From: Jeotgalibacillus sp. ET6
Lineage (GTDB): Bacteria > Bacillota > Bacilli > Bacillales > Jeotgalibacillaceae
Assembly: GCF_029667115.1 (NCBI RefSeq)
Contig: NZ_JARUIU010000001.1
Coordinates: 186,001 to 250,000 of the forward strand
Direction of reading: 5' to 3'
DNA: 64,000 bases
Below the pieces are notes generated by a model. It saw nothing but the letters and a program-made list of their open reading frames with translations. It did not search any database and had not been told where the DNA came from. Positions 26,772 through 38,100 of the stretch are shown here, piece by piece. The number at the start of each line of letters is the position of its first letter. The stretch's first letter is position 1. The translations under genes and the position numbers were made by a program.

Positions 26772-27653
26772 GTGGCAATTACAGCACAAATGGTAAAAGA
26801 ACTTCGTGAAAAAACTGGAGCAGGCATGATGGACTGCAAAAAAGCATTACAGGAAACAAACGGTGACATGGACCAGGCAATTGATTTTCTTCGTGAAAAA
26901 GGAATTGCCAAAGCGGCGAAGAAAGCGGATCGTATTGCAGCTGAAGGCTCAACATTCATTATGAGCGAAGGCAACAAAGCGGTAATTATCGAAGTAAACG
27001 CTGAAACAGACTTTGTAGCTAAAAATGAAGGATTCCAGGTGCTTGTTAAAGAACTTGCACACCACCTTCTTGCAACTGAGCCTGCAACCCTTGAAGATGC
27101 TCTTGCATCATCAATGGATAATGGTTCAACAGTCAACGATCATATTACAGGCGCAATGGGTAAAATCGGGGAAAAGATCACTCTTCGCCGTTTTGCTATC
27201 CGTACTAAAGACGATAACGCATCATTTGGCGAGTATCTGCACATGGGCGGAAGAATTGGTGTTCTTGCTGTTCTTGAAGGAACAACAGATGCCCAGGCTG
27301 CTAAAGATGTAGCTATGCATGCCGCTGCCCTAAATCCTAAATACGTTTCACGCGATCAGGTTTCACAAGAAGAAGCTGATAGAGAACGTGAAGTTCTTAC
27401 AAAGCAGGCTCTTGAAGAAGGTAAGCCTGAAAATATCGTAGCGAAAATGGTTGAAGGACGTCTAGGTAAATATTTTGAGGAAATCTGCATTCTGGATCAG
27501 CCTTTCGTAAAAGATCCTGATCAAAAAGTACGCCAGTTCCTTGAAACAAAAAATGCAACTTTAACTGATTTCGTTCGTTATGAAGTTGGCGAAGGCATTG
27601 AGAAGCGTCAAGACAACTTTGCTGACGAAGTAATGAGCCAGGTTAAAAAATAA
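26772..27653 (+). CDS. tsf: Translation elongation factor Ts
   Basis: EF-Ts exchanges GDP for GTP on EF-Tu. The 293-residue product has the N-terminal UBA-like region ([20 protein letters not shown]) and the core motif [12 protein letters not shown] (about residue 80), both diagnostic. The start is GTG, 7 nt after AAGGAGG. A terminator follows the gene. Confidence 0.98.
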   Translation: MAITAQMVKELREKTGAGMMDCKKALQETNGDMDQAIDFLREKGIAKAAKKADRIAAEGSTFIMSEGNKAVIIEVNAETDFVAKNEGFQVLVKELAHHLLATEPATLEDALASSMDNGSTVNDHITGAMGKIGEKITLRRFAIRTKDDNASFGEYLHMGGRIGVLAVLEGTTDAQAAKDVAMHAAALNPKYVSRDQVSQEEADREREVLTKQALEEGKPENIVAKMVEGRLGKYFEEICILDQPFVKDPDQKVRQFLETKNATLTDFVRYEVGEGIEKRQDNFADEVMSQVKK

Positions 27654-27681
27654 TAGATGCATCTTTAATAGGTGCAGCAAT

Positions 27682-27709
27682 GGGGGACACTTTGTGTTCC
27701 CTCTTTTTT
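27682..27709 (+). terminator. Intrinsic terminator between tsf and pyrH
   Basis: GGGGACAC pairs with GTGTTCCC (one G-T pair) around a TTT loop, followed by TCTTTTTT. It ends 30 nt before pyrH. Confidence 0.7.
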
Positions 27710-27738
27710 GGAGAAAATGAACTATGAGGGAGGATCCT

Positions 27739-28464
27739 ATGAGTAAATCAAGATACAATCGGGTGGTATTGAAATTAAGCGGTGAAGCCTTAGCCGGTGA
27801 CACAGGTTTTGGAATTCATCCTCCAATCATTAAATCAGTCGCTGAACAAGTGAAGGAATTGGCTGATCTCGGGGTGGAAGTAGCCGTTGTAGTAGGCGGG
27901 GGAAACATCTGGAGAGGCAAAATCGGCAGTGAAATGGGCATGGACCGTGCTTCAGCTGATTACATGGGCATGTTGGCAACTGTCATGAATTCTCTTGCTC
28001 TGCAGGACAGTCTTGAGAATTTAGGAATTCAAACACGAGTTCAATCATCTATTGAAATGCGGCAGGTAGCTGAACCCTATATTAGAAGGAAAGCCATTCG
28101 ACATCTTGAAAAAAAACGCGTTGTGATCTTTGCGGCGGGTACAGGAAATCCCTATTTCTCTACCGATACCACCGCAGCATTGCGGGCGGCAGAAATCGAA
28201 GCTGAAGTGATTCTAATGGCGAAGAACAATGTGGACGGAGTATACTCGGCTGATCCTAAACTGGATGCTGCTGCTGTGAAATATCAAGAGCTTTCATTCC
28301 TTGATGTTTTAAAAGATGGTTTGGCAGTTATGGATTCAACGGCATCATCATTATGTATGGACAATGATATCCCACTCATAGTATTCTCAATAATGGAGAA
28401 TGGAAATATTAAACGAGCTGCATTGGGAGAACCAATCGGTACTATCGTAAGGGGGAAAAACTAA
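27739..28464 (+). CDS. pyrH: Uridylate kinase PyrH
   Basis: UMP kinase phosphorylates UMP to UDP with ATP, in pyrimidine nucleotide synthesis; the bacterial enzyme belongs to the amino acid kinase family. The 241-residue protein has [10 protein letters not shown] near the start, [10 protein letters not shown] (about residue 52), and the C-terminal [19 protein letters not shown] 27739 follows GGGAGG by 6 nt; the upstream in-frame ATG 27724 has no SD. The stop overlaps frr by one base. Confidence 0.97.
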   Translation: MSKSRYNRVVLKLSGEALAGDTGFGIHPPIIKSVAEQVKELADLGVEVAVVVGGGNIWRGKIGSEMGMDRASADYMGMLATVMNSLALQDSLENLGIQTRVQSSIEMRQVAEPYIRRKAIRHLEKKRVVIFAAGTGNPYFSTDTTAALRAAEIEAEVILMAKNNVDGVYSADPKLDAAAVKYQELSFLDVLKDGLAVMDSTASSLCMDNDIPLIVFSIMENGNIKRAALGEPIGTIVRGKN

Positions 28465-29021
28465 TGACTACACAAACGATTTCGCAGACAAAAGAAAAAA
28501 TGGAAAAAGCTGTACAAGCCTTTTCCCGCGAATTGGCATCCATTCGTGCAGGCCGCGCGAGCGCATCTTTATTAGACAAAATCACAGTAGATTATTATGG
28601 AGCTCCTACGCCTGTAAACCAGCTGGCTTCTATTACCGTACCTGAAGCACGTCTTTTGCAGATTACTCCATATGATAAAACTTCATTAGGTGAAATCGAA
28701 AAAGCGATTCAAAAATCTGATTTAGGATTAAATCCTTCAAATGATGGATCCTTAATTCGAATTACAATTCCTGCCTTAACAGAAGAGCGCCGCCGAGACC
28801 TGGCAAAACAGGTAAAACGTGAAGCAGAGGATGCTAAAGTTGCCATCCGCAACATCCGCCGCGATGCAAACGACGATCTTAAGAAAAGTGAGAAAACCGG
28901 CGATATTACAGAGGATGATCTGCGCGGCTACAGTGAAGATGTTCAAGATATGACAAATCAGCATATTGAGAAAATCGATGAACTGGCTAAAGCGAAAGAA
29001 AAAGAGATTATGGATGTATAA
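28464..29021 (+). CDS. frr: Ribosome recycling factor
   Basis: RRF splits post-termination ribosomes together with EF-G. The 185-residue protein has the family segments [18 protein letters not shown] and [20 protein letters not shown], and the normal length. It starts on the last base of the pyrH stop (TAATG), which implies coupling. A terminator follows. Confidence 0.98.
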   Translation: MTTQTISQTKEKMEKAVQAFSRELASIRAGRASASLLDKITVDYYGAPTPVNQLASITVPEARLLQITPYDKTSLGEIEKAIQKSDLGLNPSNDGSLIRITIPALTEERRRDLAKQVKREAEDAKVAIRNIRRDANDDLKKSEKTGDITEDDLRGYSEDVQDMTNQHIEKIDELAKAKEKEIMDV

Positions 29022-29067
29022 TTTTTTATAGCCAACATTGGCTGTAGATTAATAGTGTAATACACAG

Positions 29068-29105
29068 AAAGACCCTCTACCTGTTAGGGGGTTTTCTTCA
29101 TTTTT
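29068..29105 (+). terminator. Intrinsic terminator after frr
   Basis: GAAAGACCCTC pairs imperfectly with GGGGGTTTTC around a short loop, followed by TTCATTTTT. A small hairpin AGCCAA/TTGGCT also lies between the frr stop and this terminator. Confidence 0.6.
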
Positions 29106-29165
29106 GCACTGAAACCTGGCTGGTAGTAAAATAGTAAGGAATCCTTCTCATGTTTTTTGGCAGAG

Positions 29166-29196
29166 TGGACATTTCTGCAGGAAAATTTGATATGAT
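29166..29196 (+). promoter_or_regulatory. Probable promoter of uppS
   Basis: TGATATGAT is an extended -10 (TATGAT at 29191-29196). TGGACA at 29166-29171 is a good -35 but the spacing is 19 bp, longer than ideal. It lies about 45 nt before uppS and after the frr terminator. Confidence 0.45.
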
Positions 29197-29240
29197 AGGA
29201 AAAGCATGTTGTAATTCAATCACGGTATGGGGGATGTACA

Positions 29241-30032
29241 ATGCTCGATAAAATGAAATTATGGAAGTCCACGAAAGAGCCGGACACCCTTGATGATCGC
29301 ATTATTGAATGTATGAAATATCAGATGCCGAATCATATTGCTATTATCATGGATGGAAACGGAAGGTGGGCAAATAAACGCGCGATGCCAAGAGTTGCCG
29401 GTCATCATGAAGGCATGAAGGCAGTCCGACCCATCACCCGGCTTGCGAGCAGAATGGGAGTTCAGGCATTAACCCTTTATGCATTTTCAACAGAAAACTG
29501 GATTCGCCCTAAATTAGAGGTGGATTATTTAATGAAGCTGCCGGAAGAGTTCCTGGGGACTTTCCTGCCTGAATTGATAGAGGAAAATGTACAGGTAAGG
29601 ATGATGGGAGAACGGTCTCAAATCCCCGCCCATACCCTTAAAGCTGTTGAAAAAGCAGTGAAGGCAACAGAACAGAATAATGGCATGGTTCTTAATTTTG
29701 CTCTAAATTATGGGAGCCGATCAGAAATACTCAATGCCGTTAAATCATTAGCTGAACAAGTGCAGGAAGGTAAACTTCATGTACACGAAATTGATGATGC
29801 CATTTTTTCATCGCACTTAATGACAAGCCATTTAAATGATCCGGATCTCCTGATTCGTACAAGCGGGGAAATTCGATTAAGCAACTTTATGCTATGGCAG
29901 TTAGCTTATGCAGAGTTTTGGTTTACAGATGTTTTGTGGCCGGATTTCAGCGACGCACACTTAATTGAAGCGATCGAAGGCTTTCAAAAGCGTTCAAGAA
30001 GATATGGTGGATTAAAAAGCGAGGAATCTTAA
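29241..30032 (+). CDS. uppS: Undecaprenyl diphosphate synthase (cis-prenyltransferase)
   Basis: UppS makes the C55 lipid carrier for peptidoglycan and teichoic acids from farnesyl diphosphate and isopentenyl diphosphate. The 263-residue product carries catalytic Asp38 in IIMDGNGRWANKR, YAFSTENWIRP, and the C-terminal RTSGEIRLSNFMLWQLAYAE block; all are hallmark motifs. GGGGGATG acts as SD. cdsA starts directly after the stop. Confidence 0.97.
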   Translation: MLDKMKLWKSTKEPDTLDDRIIECMKYQMPNHIAIIMDGNGRWANKRAMPRVAGHHEGMKAVRPITRLASRMGVQALTLYAFSTENWIRPKLEVDYLMKLPEEFLGTFLPELIEENVQVRMMGERSQIPAHTLKAVEKAVKATEQNNGMVLNFALNYGSRSEILNAVKSLAEQVQEGKLHVHEIDDAIFSSHLMTSHLNDPDLLIRTSGEIRLSNFMLWQLAYAEFWFTDVLWPDFSDAHLIEAIEGFQKRSRRYGGLKSEES

Positions 30033-30821
30033 ATGAAGCAAAGGTTAATTACCGGGATAATTGCGGCGGCGCTTTTTATTCCGATTGTTTGGGCAGGCGG
30101 TTTAATTTTTACACTAGGTACATATGTTATTGCGTCGATTGCTCTTTATGAGATATTAAAAATGAGATCCATTGATGTCCTGTCTATTCCGGGTGTCATC
30201 TCAACAGCTACATTATGGATTTTTCTTCTGCCTAATGATTATTATGATATTTTAAACCAGCTCGACTACACTAAAATAGAGTCAGCTCTATTATCGGTGC
30301 TCCTGCTTTTGGTTTACACGGTGATGAAGAAAAACAGATTCACATTCGATGATGCTGCTTTTTCTATATTTGCAATGCTGTATGTTGGAATTGGTTTTTA
30401 CTATTTCCTGGTGGCAAGAGAAGCAGATATATTATGGGTGATTTTTGCTCTACTCATCATCTGGACGACTGATTCAGGCGCGTATTTTATAGGGAAGGCT
30501 ATAGGAAAAAGAAAGCTGTGGCCGGATATTAGTCCAAATAAAACAGTAGAGGGTTTCATCGGCGGAATCCTGTCTGCAATCGCAGCAGCCTGGATCTTTT
30601 TAATTCTTGCTCCATTGGAAGTTAACATATGGTATTTGATGTTTGCTACTGTCATTTTATCTGCAATGGGACAAATCGGGGACCTGGTAGAATCCGCCTT
30701 AAAAAGGCACTACGGTGTAAAAGACTCAGGACGGATACTGCCTGGCCACGGCGGCCTGCTGGACCGTTTTGACAGCCTGCTATTTGTTCTGCCACTCATG
30801 AAAATTCTGCAACTAATTTAG
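30033..30821 (+). CDS. cdsA: Phosphatidate cytidylyltransferase CdsA
   Basis: CdsA makes CDP-diacylglycerol, the precursor of membrane phospholipids. The 262-residue protein has seven to eight membrane helices and the CDS family signature near the C-terminus (SAMGQIGDLVESALKRHYGVKD, shown here as QIGDLVESALKR; then LPGHGGLLDRFDS). The ATG abuts the uppS stop, preceded by GCGAGGAA. dxr follows 15 nt later. Confidence 0.97.
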   Translation: MKQRLITGIIAAALFIPIVWAGGLIFTLGTYVIASIALYEILKMRSIDVLSIPGVISTATLWIFLLPNDYYDILNQLDYTKIESALLSVLLLLVYTVMKKNRFTFDDAAFSIFAMLYVGIGFYYFLVAREADILWVIFALLIIWTTDSGAYFIGKAIGKRKLWPDISPNKTVEGFIGGILSAIAAAWIFLILAPLEVNIWYLMFATVILSAMGQIGDLVESALKRHYGVKDSGRILPGHGGLLDRFDSLLFVLPLMKILQLI

Positions 30822-30836
30822 TCAGGGGGATCTTTT

Positions 30837-31979
30837 TTGAAAAAAATAAGTTTAATGGGCGCCTCAGGGTCAATTGGAACGCAGACAATTGATGTTATCC
30901 GTGAGCATCCCGACAGCTTTAAGCTCACAGCTTTTTCAGTCGGTAAAAATATTGATATGGCACGCAAGCTGGCAAAAGAGTTTAGTCCGGATTTAATTTC
31001 GGTTCAGCATAAAGAAGATGCTGTATCTTTACAAACAGATGTATCTGCGAAAGTGCTGTGGGGAATGGATGGTTTAATTGAAACTGCCACTCATCAGCAA
31101 ACGGACATACTGGTCAACGCTGTACTGGGAAGTGTGGGCCTGGAGCCGACACTAAAAGCAATTGAAGCAAAAAAAACAATTGCCATAGCAAATAAAGAAA
31201 CACTGGTTACTGCAGGTGGAATTGTAATGAATGCAGTAAAGAAACATGATGTCATGATGCTTCCTGTTGACAGTGAGCACTCTGCAATCTTTCAAGCACT
31301 TCAGGGGGAAAGCAGAAAAAATATTGACCGGCTGATTATTACCGCATCCGGAGGCAGCTTCAGAGATAAAACCAGAGAGCAATTAAAAGAAGTTTCCCTG
31401 GAGGATGCGTTACATCATCCCAACTGGTCTATGGGTGCAAAAATCACGATCGATTCAGCTACCATGATGAATAAAGGTCTTGAAGTAATAGAAGCACATT
31501 GGCTTTTTGATCTGCCCTATGACAAAATTGATGTTCTTCTGCACAGGGAAAGCATTATTCATTCCATGGTTGAATTTCAGGACAGTTCTGTAATGGCTCA
31601 GCTTGGATCTCCCGACATGAGAGTTCCTATCCAATACGCCTTAACCTATCCAGACCGGCTGGAGATGAAGAACCCTCAGCGCTTGAGACTTGAGGATGCA
31701 GGAAAACTTCATTTTGAAAAAATGAATTTTGAACGATACCGCTGTCTGGCTCTGGCGTATGAAGCAGGAAAATCAGGCGGATCGCTTCCAGCGGTGATGA
31801 ATGCGGCAAACGAAGCGGCTGTTTCACTTTTTATCAATGGGAAAATCAGCTTTCTGCAAATTGAAGAAGTAATCGAGAAGGCAATGAACGGTCACGAAGT
31901 GATTCTCTCTCCAGATCTTGAAACTATTCTTGATATAGACAGGGAGATACGTTCACGAATTCTTTCTAATTACCGCTAG
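30837..31979 (+). CDS. dxr: 1-deoxy-D-xylulose 5-phosphate reductoisomerase
   Basis: Dxr converts DXP to MEP with NADPH, the first committed step of the non-mevalonate isoprenoid pathway, which feeds UppS. The 380-residue protein shows the NADPH-binding start [25 protein letters not shown], and the metal and substrate motif [16 protein letters not shown] 30837 follows AGGGGGAT. It makes the uppS-cdsA-dxr-rseP order identical to B. subtilis. Confidence 0.97.
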   Translation: MKKISLMGASGSIGTQTIDVIREHPDSFKLTAFSVGKNIDMARKLAKEFSPDLISVQHKEDAVSLQTDVSAKVLWGMDGLIETATHQQTDILVNAVLGSVGLEPTLKAIEAKKTIAIANKETLVTAGGIVMNAVKKHDVMMLPVDSEHSAIFQALQGESRKNIDRLIITASGGSFRDKTREQLKEVSLEDALHHPNWSMGAKITIDSATMMNKGLEVIEAHWLFDLPYDKIDVLLHRESIIHSMVEFQDSSVMAQLGSPDMRVPIQYALTYPDRLEMKNPQRLRLEDAGKLHFEKMNFERYRCLALAYEAGKSGGSLPAVMNAANEAAVSLFINGKISFLQIEEVIEKAMNGHEVILSPDLETILDIDREIRSRILSNYR

Positions 31980-32061
31980 GAAAGCTACCCCGCTGATTTT
32001 GAACGTGCTACAATAAGATAAGGATTTGAGGCAGTAATTATAAAAAAAGGTGGTTGTGACG

Positions 32062-33330
32062 ATGAATACGGTCATCGCATTTATTATTATATTTGGCGCA
32101 CTGGTATTTTTCCATGAACTCGGCCATTTTGTTTTTGCAAAGCGGGCAGGCATACTGTGCCGGGAGTTCGCCATCGGCATGGGGCCGAAAGTGCTGGCTT
32201 TTAAACGTAATGAAACTCAGTACACCATTCGCCTTCTCCCAATAGGAGGGTACGTCAGAATGGCAGGAGAAGATCCTGAAATGGTTGATCTTAAGCCTGG
32301 TTTTCGTGTCGGACTTCTATTAAACCAAGATGAAACTGTCCAAAAAATGGTCATTAACAATAAAGACCGCTATCCTAATCTGCGTGTTGTAGAGGTAGCT
32401 GAAGCCGATATTGAACGCGAGCTTTTTATTAAAGGGTATGAGGAAGGGGAAGAAACCCTTCAAACATTTACAATAGCGAAAGATGCTGTTTTTGTAGAAG
32501 ACGGTGCAGAGTCTCAAATTGCCCCGTGGAACAGACAGTTTAATTCCAAATCTCTTGGAAACCGTGCGATCACAATTTTTGCCGGTCCTTTAATGAACTT
32601 TGTACTTGCATTTATCGTTTTCATGATCATCGGTTTTCTTCAGGGTGTTCCTACACAGGAGCCGCTTCTTGGCGAATTGGTTGAGGATGGAGCCGCTGCT
32701 GAAGCAGGCTTGCAGGAAGGTGACCGGATTGAGGGGATCAACGGGCAGTCTGTTGCTGAGTGGTCTGATTTAACAGCAATAATCGAAAAAAATCCAAATA
32801 CAGAAGTGACGATGGACATTCTGCGCGATGGAGATGCCATGTCCTTTCAGGTTACACCAGACGCGGTTGAAGTCGCTGAGGGAAGCGATATCGGCAGAAT
32901 AGGTGTTTATGGTCCGATCGAAAGCTCACCTTCACTGGTTCAGGCAGTCGTTTTCGGAGGAGAACAAACGTACTTTTTTACTGTTATGATCTTTGATGCC
33001 CTTGGAAAATTGATTACGGGCCAATTCACAATTGATGCTCTCTCCGGACCGGTTGGAATTTATAAATCCACCGAGATTGTCGCTCAAACCGGCATTTATA
33101 ATTTAATGCATTGGGGTGCGATCTTAAGCATCAACTTGGGAATCATGAATCTTCTGCCCCTGCCTGCTCTTGATGGAGGGCGACTCCTGTTTTTCGGAGT
33201 AGAGGCCCTTCGAGGAAAGCCGGTTGACCGCCATAAAGAAGGTATGGTTCATTTTGTCGGCTTTGCATTACTTATGCTATTAATGATTGTCGTAACTTGG
33301 AATGATATTCAACGATTCTTTTTACAGTAG
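32062..33330 (+). CDS. rseP: Site-2 intramembrane zinc metalloprotease RseP/RasP
   Basis: RasP cleaves anti-sigma factors (e.g. RsiW) and signal-peptide remnants within the membrane. The 422-residue protein has the zinc motif H18-E19-x-x-H22 (FFHELGHFVFAKRAG), a central PDZ domain (about residues 200-275, with AAEAGLQEGDRIEGING), and the second metal motif LPLPALDGGRLLF (about 365). Four membrane helices are visible. ATG 32062 lies after AAGGTGG; GTG 32050 is a weaker in-frame alternative. Length is normal for the family. Confidence 0.96.
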   Translation: MNTVIAFIIIFGALVFFHELGHFVFAKRAGILCREFAIGMGPKVLAFKRNETQYTIRLLPIGGYVRMAGEDPEMVDLKPGFRVGLLLNQDETVQKMVINNKDRYPNLRVVEVAEADIERELFIKGYEEGEETLQTFTIAKDAVFVEDGAESQIAPWNRQFNSKSLGNRAITIFAGPLMNFVLAFIVFMIIGFLQGVPTQEPLLGELVEDGAAAEAGLQEGDRIEGINGQSVAEWSDLTAIIEKNPNTEVTMDILRDGDAMSFQVTPDAVEVAEGSDIGRIGVYGPIESSPSLVQAVVFGGEQTYFFTVMIFDALGKLITGQFTIDALSGPVGIYKSTEIVAQTGIYNLMHWGAILSINLGIMNLLPLPALDGGRLLFFGVEALRGKPVDRHKEGMVHFVGFALLMLLMIVVTWNDIQRFFLQ

Positions 33331-33349
33331 AAAATAGAGGTGTGAAAAA

Positions 33350-35065
33350 ATGAAGCAAAGTCAAACACTAATTCCAACGCTCCGTGAAGTTCCGGCTGAT
33401 GCGGATATTAAAAGCCATCAGCTGCTTTTACGAGCGGGGTTTATCCGTCAAAATGCAAGCGGCATTTATTCTTTTTTGCCCCTTGGAAAAAAAGTGCTTC
33501 AAAAAGTTGAAGCAATCGTCAGAGATGAAATGAATGCAGTGGGCGGCGTTGAAATTTTAATGCCCGCCCTTCAGCCTGCTGAACTTTGGGAAATGTCCGG
33601 AAGATGGGGAACCTATGGCCCTGAATTGATGAGGATGACGGACCGTCACAACCGTGCTTTTGCACTGGGTGCAACGCACGAAGAAATTATTACAAGCTTG
33701 CTGCGCGATGAAATCAGCTCCTATAAAAAGCTTCCGCTTACGCTCTACCAGATCCAATCAAAATTCAGAGATGAAAAACGACCAAGATTTGGACTGCTGC
33801 GCGGAAGAGAATTTCTGATGAAAGATGCTTATTCTTTTCACAGCAGCCAGGAGAGTCTAGATGAGTCCTATGAAGACCTGATGCGGGCTTATTCAAATAT
33901 TTTCAGACGCTGCGGACTTAATTTCAGAGCTGTACAAGCTGATTCAGGTGCCATTGGCGGAAAAGATAATCATGAGTTCATGGTGTTATCTGATATCGGA
34001 GAAGATACAATCGCATTTTCCGACTCCTCAGAATATGCAGCGAACCTTGAAATGGCTGCAGTTGCGACTCAATATGAAGAGCGTCGCCACAGCGGCAATA
34101 AGATGGAGCGCGTTGAAACGCCGGATCAGAAGACAATTGCTGATGTTGCAGATTACCTTCAGGTTCAGGCTGAAGATATCGTGAAGTCCGTCCTCTTTAT
34201 AGCGGATGAAGAACCAGTTCTTGTCCTGGTGCGAGGCGATCATGAGGTAAACGATATTAAAGTTAAAAGAGCTCTAGGGGCCCGTGTAGTGGAAATGGCC
34301 ACTCGTGAAGAAACAGTAAAACATCTTAATGCCAATTCAGGTTCAATAGGTCCGGCAGGAGTATCTGGGCATGTGAAGATTCTTGCAGACAACGCCGTGA
34401 AGTCAATGGGAGACCTGATCATTGGAGCTAACGAAGAAGGCGTTCACTTTAAGTTTGCTCAACTGGGCCGGGATTTTGAAGTCAGTTTGTTTGAAGACCT
34501 GCGATTTATTCTTAAAGGTGATCCTTCTCCTGATGGAAAAGGCAGTATTCAATTTGCAAAAGGAATAGAAGTGGGACATGTCTTTAAGCTTGGGACTGTA
34601 TACAGCGAGTCAATGGGCGCTAATATCCTGGATGAGAACGGACGTTCCAAACCGATGATCATGGGCTGCTACGGCATAGGTGTCTCAAGAACACTTGCAG
34701 CAATCGCTGAACAATTTAATGATGAGAACGGTTTAACTTGGCCAGTAAATATCGCACCGTATGATCTTCATGTTATTGCTATTAATATGAAGGATGAAGT
34801 TCAATCACAAGTAGCAGACGAGCTTTACAAATTGCTTACTGATTACCGATATCAGGTATTGCTTGATGACCGTGTTGAACGGGCAGGTGTTAAGTTTACG
34901 GATTCTGACTTGATCGGCCTTCCTGTAAGGATTACAGTAGGAAAAAGAGCTTCTGAAGGAATTGTGGAAGTGAAAATCCGGAGGTCCGGAGAAACCTACG
35001 AAGTTCAAAAAGAAGAACTGACTGACAAATTACAAGATATTTTCCGACAGCTGTCTAATATTTAA
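33350..35065 (+). CDS. proS: Prolyl-tRNA synthetase (bacterial type, with editing domain)
   Basis: ProS charges tRNA-Pro. The 571-residue product is the bacterial class II form. It has motif 2 ([20 protein letters not shown]), an inserted YbaK-like editing domain (about residues 235-390), motif 3 ([14 protein letters not shown]) and a C-terminal anticodon-binding domain. No T-box leader is visible; the gene begins 19 nt after rseP, so it is likely read from the upstream genes. Confidence 0.98.
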   Translation: MKQSQTLIPTLREVPADADIKSHQLLLRAGFIRQNASGIYSFLPLGKKVLQKVEAIVRDEMNAVGGVEILMPALQPAELWEMSGRWGTYGPELMRMTDRHNRAFALGATHEEIITSLLRDEISSYKKLPLTLYQIQSKFRDEKRPRFGLLRGREFLMKDAYSFHSSQESLDESYEDLMRAYSNIFRRCGLNFRAVQADSGAIGGKDNHEFMVLSDIGEDTIAFSDSSEYAANLEMAAVATQYEERRHSGNKMERVETPDQKTIADVADYLQVQAEDIVKSVLFIADEEPVLVLVRGDHEVNDIKVKRALGARVVEMATREETVKHLNANSGSIGPAGVSGHVKILADNAVKSMGDLIIGANEEGVHFKFAQLGRDFEVSLFEDLRFILKGDPSPDGKGSIQFAKGIEVGHVFKLGTVYSESMGANILDENGRSKPMIMGCYGIGVSRTLAAIAEQFNDENGLTWPVNIAPYDLHVIAINMKDEVQSQVADELYKLLTDYRYQVLLDDRVERAGVKFTDSDLIGLPVRITVGKRASEGIVEVKIRRSGETYEVQKEELTDKLQDIFRQLSNI

Positions 35066-35082
35066 GGTTGGAAAGATGACGG

Positions 35083-35110
35083 AAGGCTGGCGCGAATGTG
35101 CCAGCCTTTA
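35083..35110 (+). terminator. Hairpin terminator between proS and polC
   Basis: AAGGCTGGC (35083-35091) and GCCAGCCTT (35100-35108) form a perfect 9-bp GC-rich stem. The T tract after it is short (TTTATGT), so termination may be partial. Confidence 0.6.
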
Positions 35111-35129
35111 TGTCTGATTAGGGGGAAAT

Positions 35130-38100
35130 ATGAATCAATCTGCAGAACTAACCAAAAAAGAAAAATTCAGGCTGCTTTTAACACAGCTTAACATGACCGG
35201 CGATGAGTATATGAAATTCCTTGAAGATGGAGAAATTACCCGCTTGTCTGTCCATAAGAACAGTAAAAAATGGCATTTTCATTTTCAGTTTAATGATATT
35301 GTTCCATGCGGGGTTATGAATGAATTTTCAATGAGACTCTCACAGTCCTTCCAGCACATTGCCCAGGTGGATTTTACGGTGATGACTGTTTCAAATACCT
35401 TTTCTGAAGAAAAAATAACGGATTACTGGAGTACTTGCTTAAAAGAACTTCAAGGAATTGCACCTCCTTTGCTTTCTCTATTAAACAATCAGCTGCCAGT
35501 CATCAATGGGAATCGCCTGCTTGTAAAAGTATCGAATGAAACCGAAGGCATGCAGATTAAAAATAAATACGCTGAATTGCTATGTTCTGCTTTTTCAAAA
35601 TGGGGTTTTCCAGCTCTCACATTACAGACGGAAGTAAGTGAAAATCAGTCAACAGCTGAGTATGACGCTTTTGTCGAATCAAAGAAAAAAGAAGAGGAAG
35701 AATGGGCAAAGCAAGCGATAGTGGAAATGCAGAAGATGGAGGATTCAAAACAAAGCGATGCACCAAGCGGTCCTGTTTCGATTGGCTATTCCATTAAGCC
35801 TGACGAACCGGTGGAAATACAAACCATACAGGATGAGGAACGGAAAATAGCGATTCAGGGATTAATCTTTGATGCTGAAGTTAAAGAACTGAGAAGCGGC
35901 AGATCTCTGCTGACATTTAAAGTTACAGACTACACAGATTCTATCCTGGTAAAAATGTTTTCCCGGGATAAAGAAGATGCAGCAATCATGAATTCTGTGA
36001 AAAAAGGAATGTGGGTCAGAGCGAAAGGCTCGATACAAAATGACACATTTGTTCGGGACCTCGTCATGATTGCACAGGACGTTATGGAGATTCAGCCGGA
36101 TCTTCGCAAAGATTCAGCCCCTGAAAATGAAAAGAGAGTGGAGCTTCATCTTCATACTCCAATGAGCCAGATGGATGCTGTATCCTCTGTGTCATCGCTC
36201 GTTGCCCAAGCCAAGAAGTGGGGGCATAAAGCCGTTGCGATAACGGATCATGCTGTTGCACAATCATTTCCTGAAGCGTATGCTGCAGGTCAGAAAAATG
36301 ACATAAAGATTTTATATGGAGTAGAAGCAAACCTGGTGGATGATGGCGTGCCGATCGCCTATAACGTCTCAGACCGTCAACTAGAGGATGCGAGCTACAT
36401 TGTGTTTGACGTTGAGACGACAGGTTTATCTGCAGTGTACGATAAAATAATCGAGCTTGCAGCTGTAAAAATAAAAGGCGGAGAAATCATCGATAAATTT
36501 GAACGATTCGCTAACCCTCATCACCCTCTTTCAGCAACTACGATTAATTTAACAGGGATTACAGATGATATGGTTCGAAACGCTCCCGAAATTGAGGATG
36601 TACTGAAGGATTTTCATGAGTGGGCAGAAAACGATATCCTTGTCGCACATAATGCGTCATTTGATATGGGGTTTCTAAATGTGGGCTACCGCAGAATTGG
36701 TCTTGGAAAAGCGCCAAACCCCGTTATTGATACGCTTGAACTGGCTCGATTTCTGCACCCTGAAATGAAGAATCACCGCCTCAACACATTGGCAAAAAAG
36801 TTTGAGGTAGATCTAACTCAGCACCATAGAGCGATTTATGATGCTGAAGCAACCGGATATATATTAATAAAGATGCTTAAGAAGGCACAGGAAAAAGAGA
36901 TTTACAATCATAATCAATTAAATGACTATATGGGCGTTGGTGAAGCGTTTAAACGTGCAAGACCCAACCACGTAACGCTTTTAGCCACCTCGCAGGCAGG
37001 TCTTAAAAATCTGTTCAAACTTATCTCTATATCTCATTTAAACTACTTTTACCGGGTGCCAAGAATCCCGCGCTCCGTTTTGCAAAAGCACCGGGAAGGA
37101 TTACTTATTGGTTCCGGCTGCGACAAAGGCGAGGTTTTTGAAGGAATGATGCAGAAATCTTCCGAAGAAGTTGAAGATATGGCTGCGTTTTACGATTATA
37201 TTGAACTGCATCCCAAGCCAGCGTACGCGCACTTAATTGAGATGGAATTAATCAGAGATGAGAATAATCTGGAAGAGATTATAAAAAAAATAGCCGCTAT
37301 GGCAGATAAGCTGAATATTCCTGCAGTGGCCACCGGAAATGTTCACTATTTAGATCCGGACGATAAGGTATACAGGAAGATTCTGATTTCCTCCATGGGA
37401 GGTGCGAATCCTTTAAACAGACATGAACTGCCGGATGTTCATTTTAGAACGACAAATGAAATGCTCGAAGAATTTAAATTCCTTGGTGAAGAAAAAGCAA
37501 AAGAGCTTGTTGTCACAAATTCAAATAAAATAGCAGATATGATTGAGGATCTTAAGCCGATTAAAGATGATTTATTTACTCCAAAGATTGACGGCGCCGA
37601 TGATGAAATGAGAAGTATGAGTTATTCTATGGCTCACAGCATCTACGGTGAAGTACTTCCGGAGATTGTGGAAGCCCGGCTTGAAAAAGAACTTAAGAGT
37701 ATTATCGGGCATGGATTCGCCGTTATTTATCTTATCTCACATAAACTCGTTAAAAAATCATTAATTGATGGATATCTTGTAGGTTCCAGGGGCTCTGTCG
37801 GATCTTCTTTTGTCGCAACGATGACGGAAATAACTGAAGTAAATCCACTGCCGCCGCATTATGTCTGTCCTTCCTGCAAAAAATCTGAGTTCTTCGATGA
37901 TGGGTCTGTCAGCTCAGGTTTTGACCTTGAAGATAAAAATTGTCCGGATTGTGAGATTCCATTTACTAAAGATGGCCAGGATATCCCGTTTGAAACATTT
38001 CTTGGCTTTAAAGGCGATAAAGTACCGGATATTGATTTAAACTTCAGCGGCGAATATCAGCCTGTAGCGCATAATTACACCAAGGATCTTTTTGGAGAAG

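Noticed and set aside
26633-27136. 167-codon minus-strand open frame across the rpsB-tsf junction
   Set aside because: It runs antisense through tsf and the terminator, with no family features.
31980-32061. Promoter before rseP (TTGAAC / TACAAT)
   Set aside because: The two boxes are only 5 bp apart, so they cannot form one promoter.
33331-33349. T-box leader for proS
   Set aside because: Only 19 nt separate rseP and proS.
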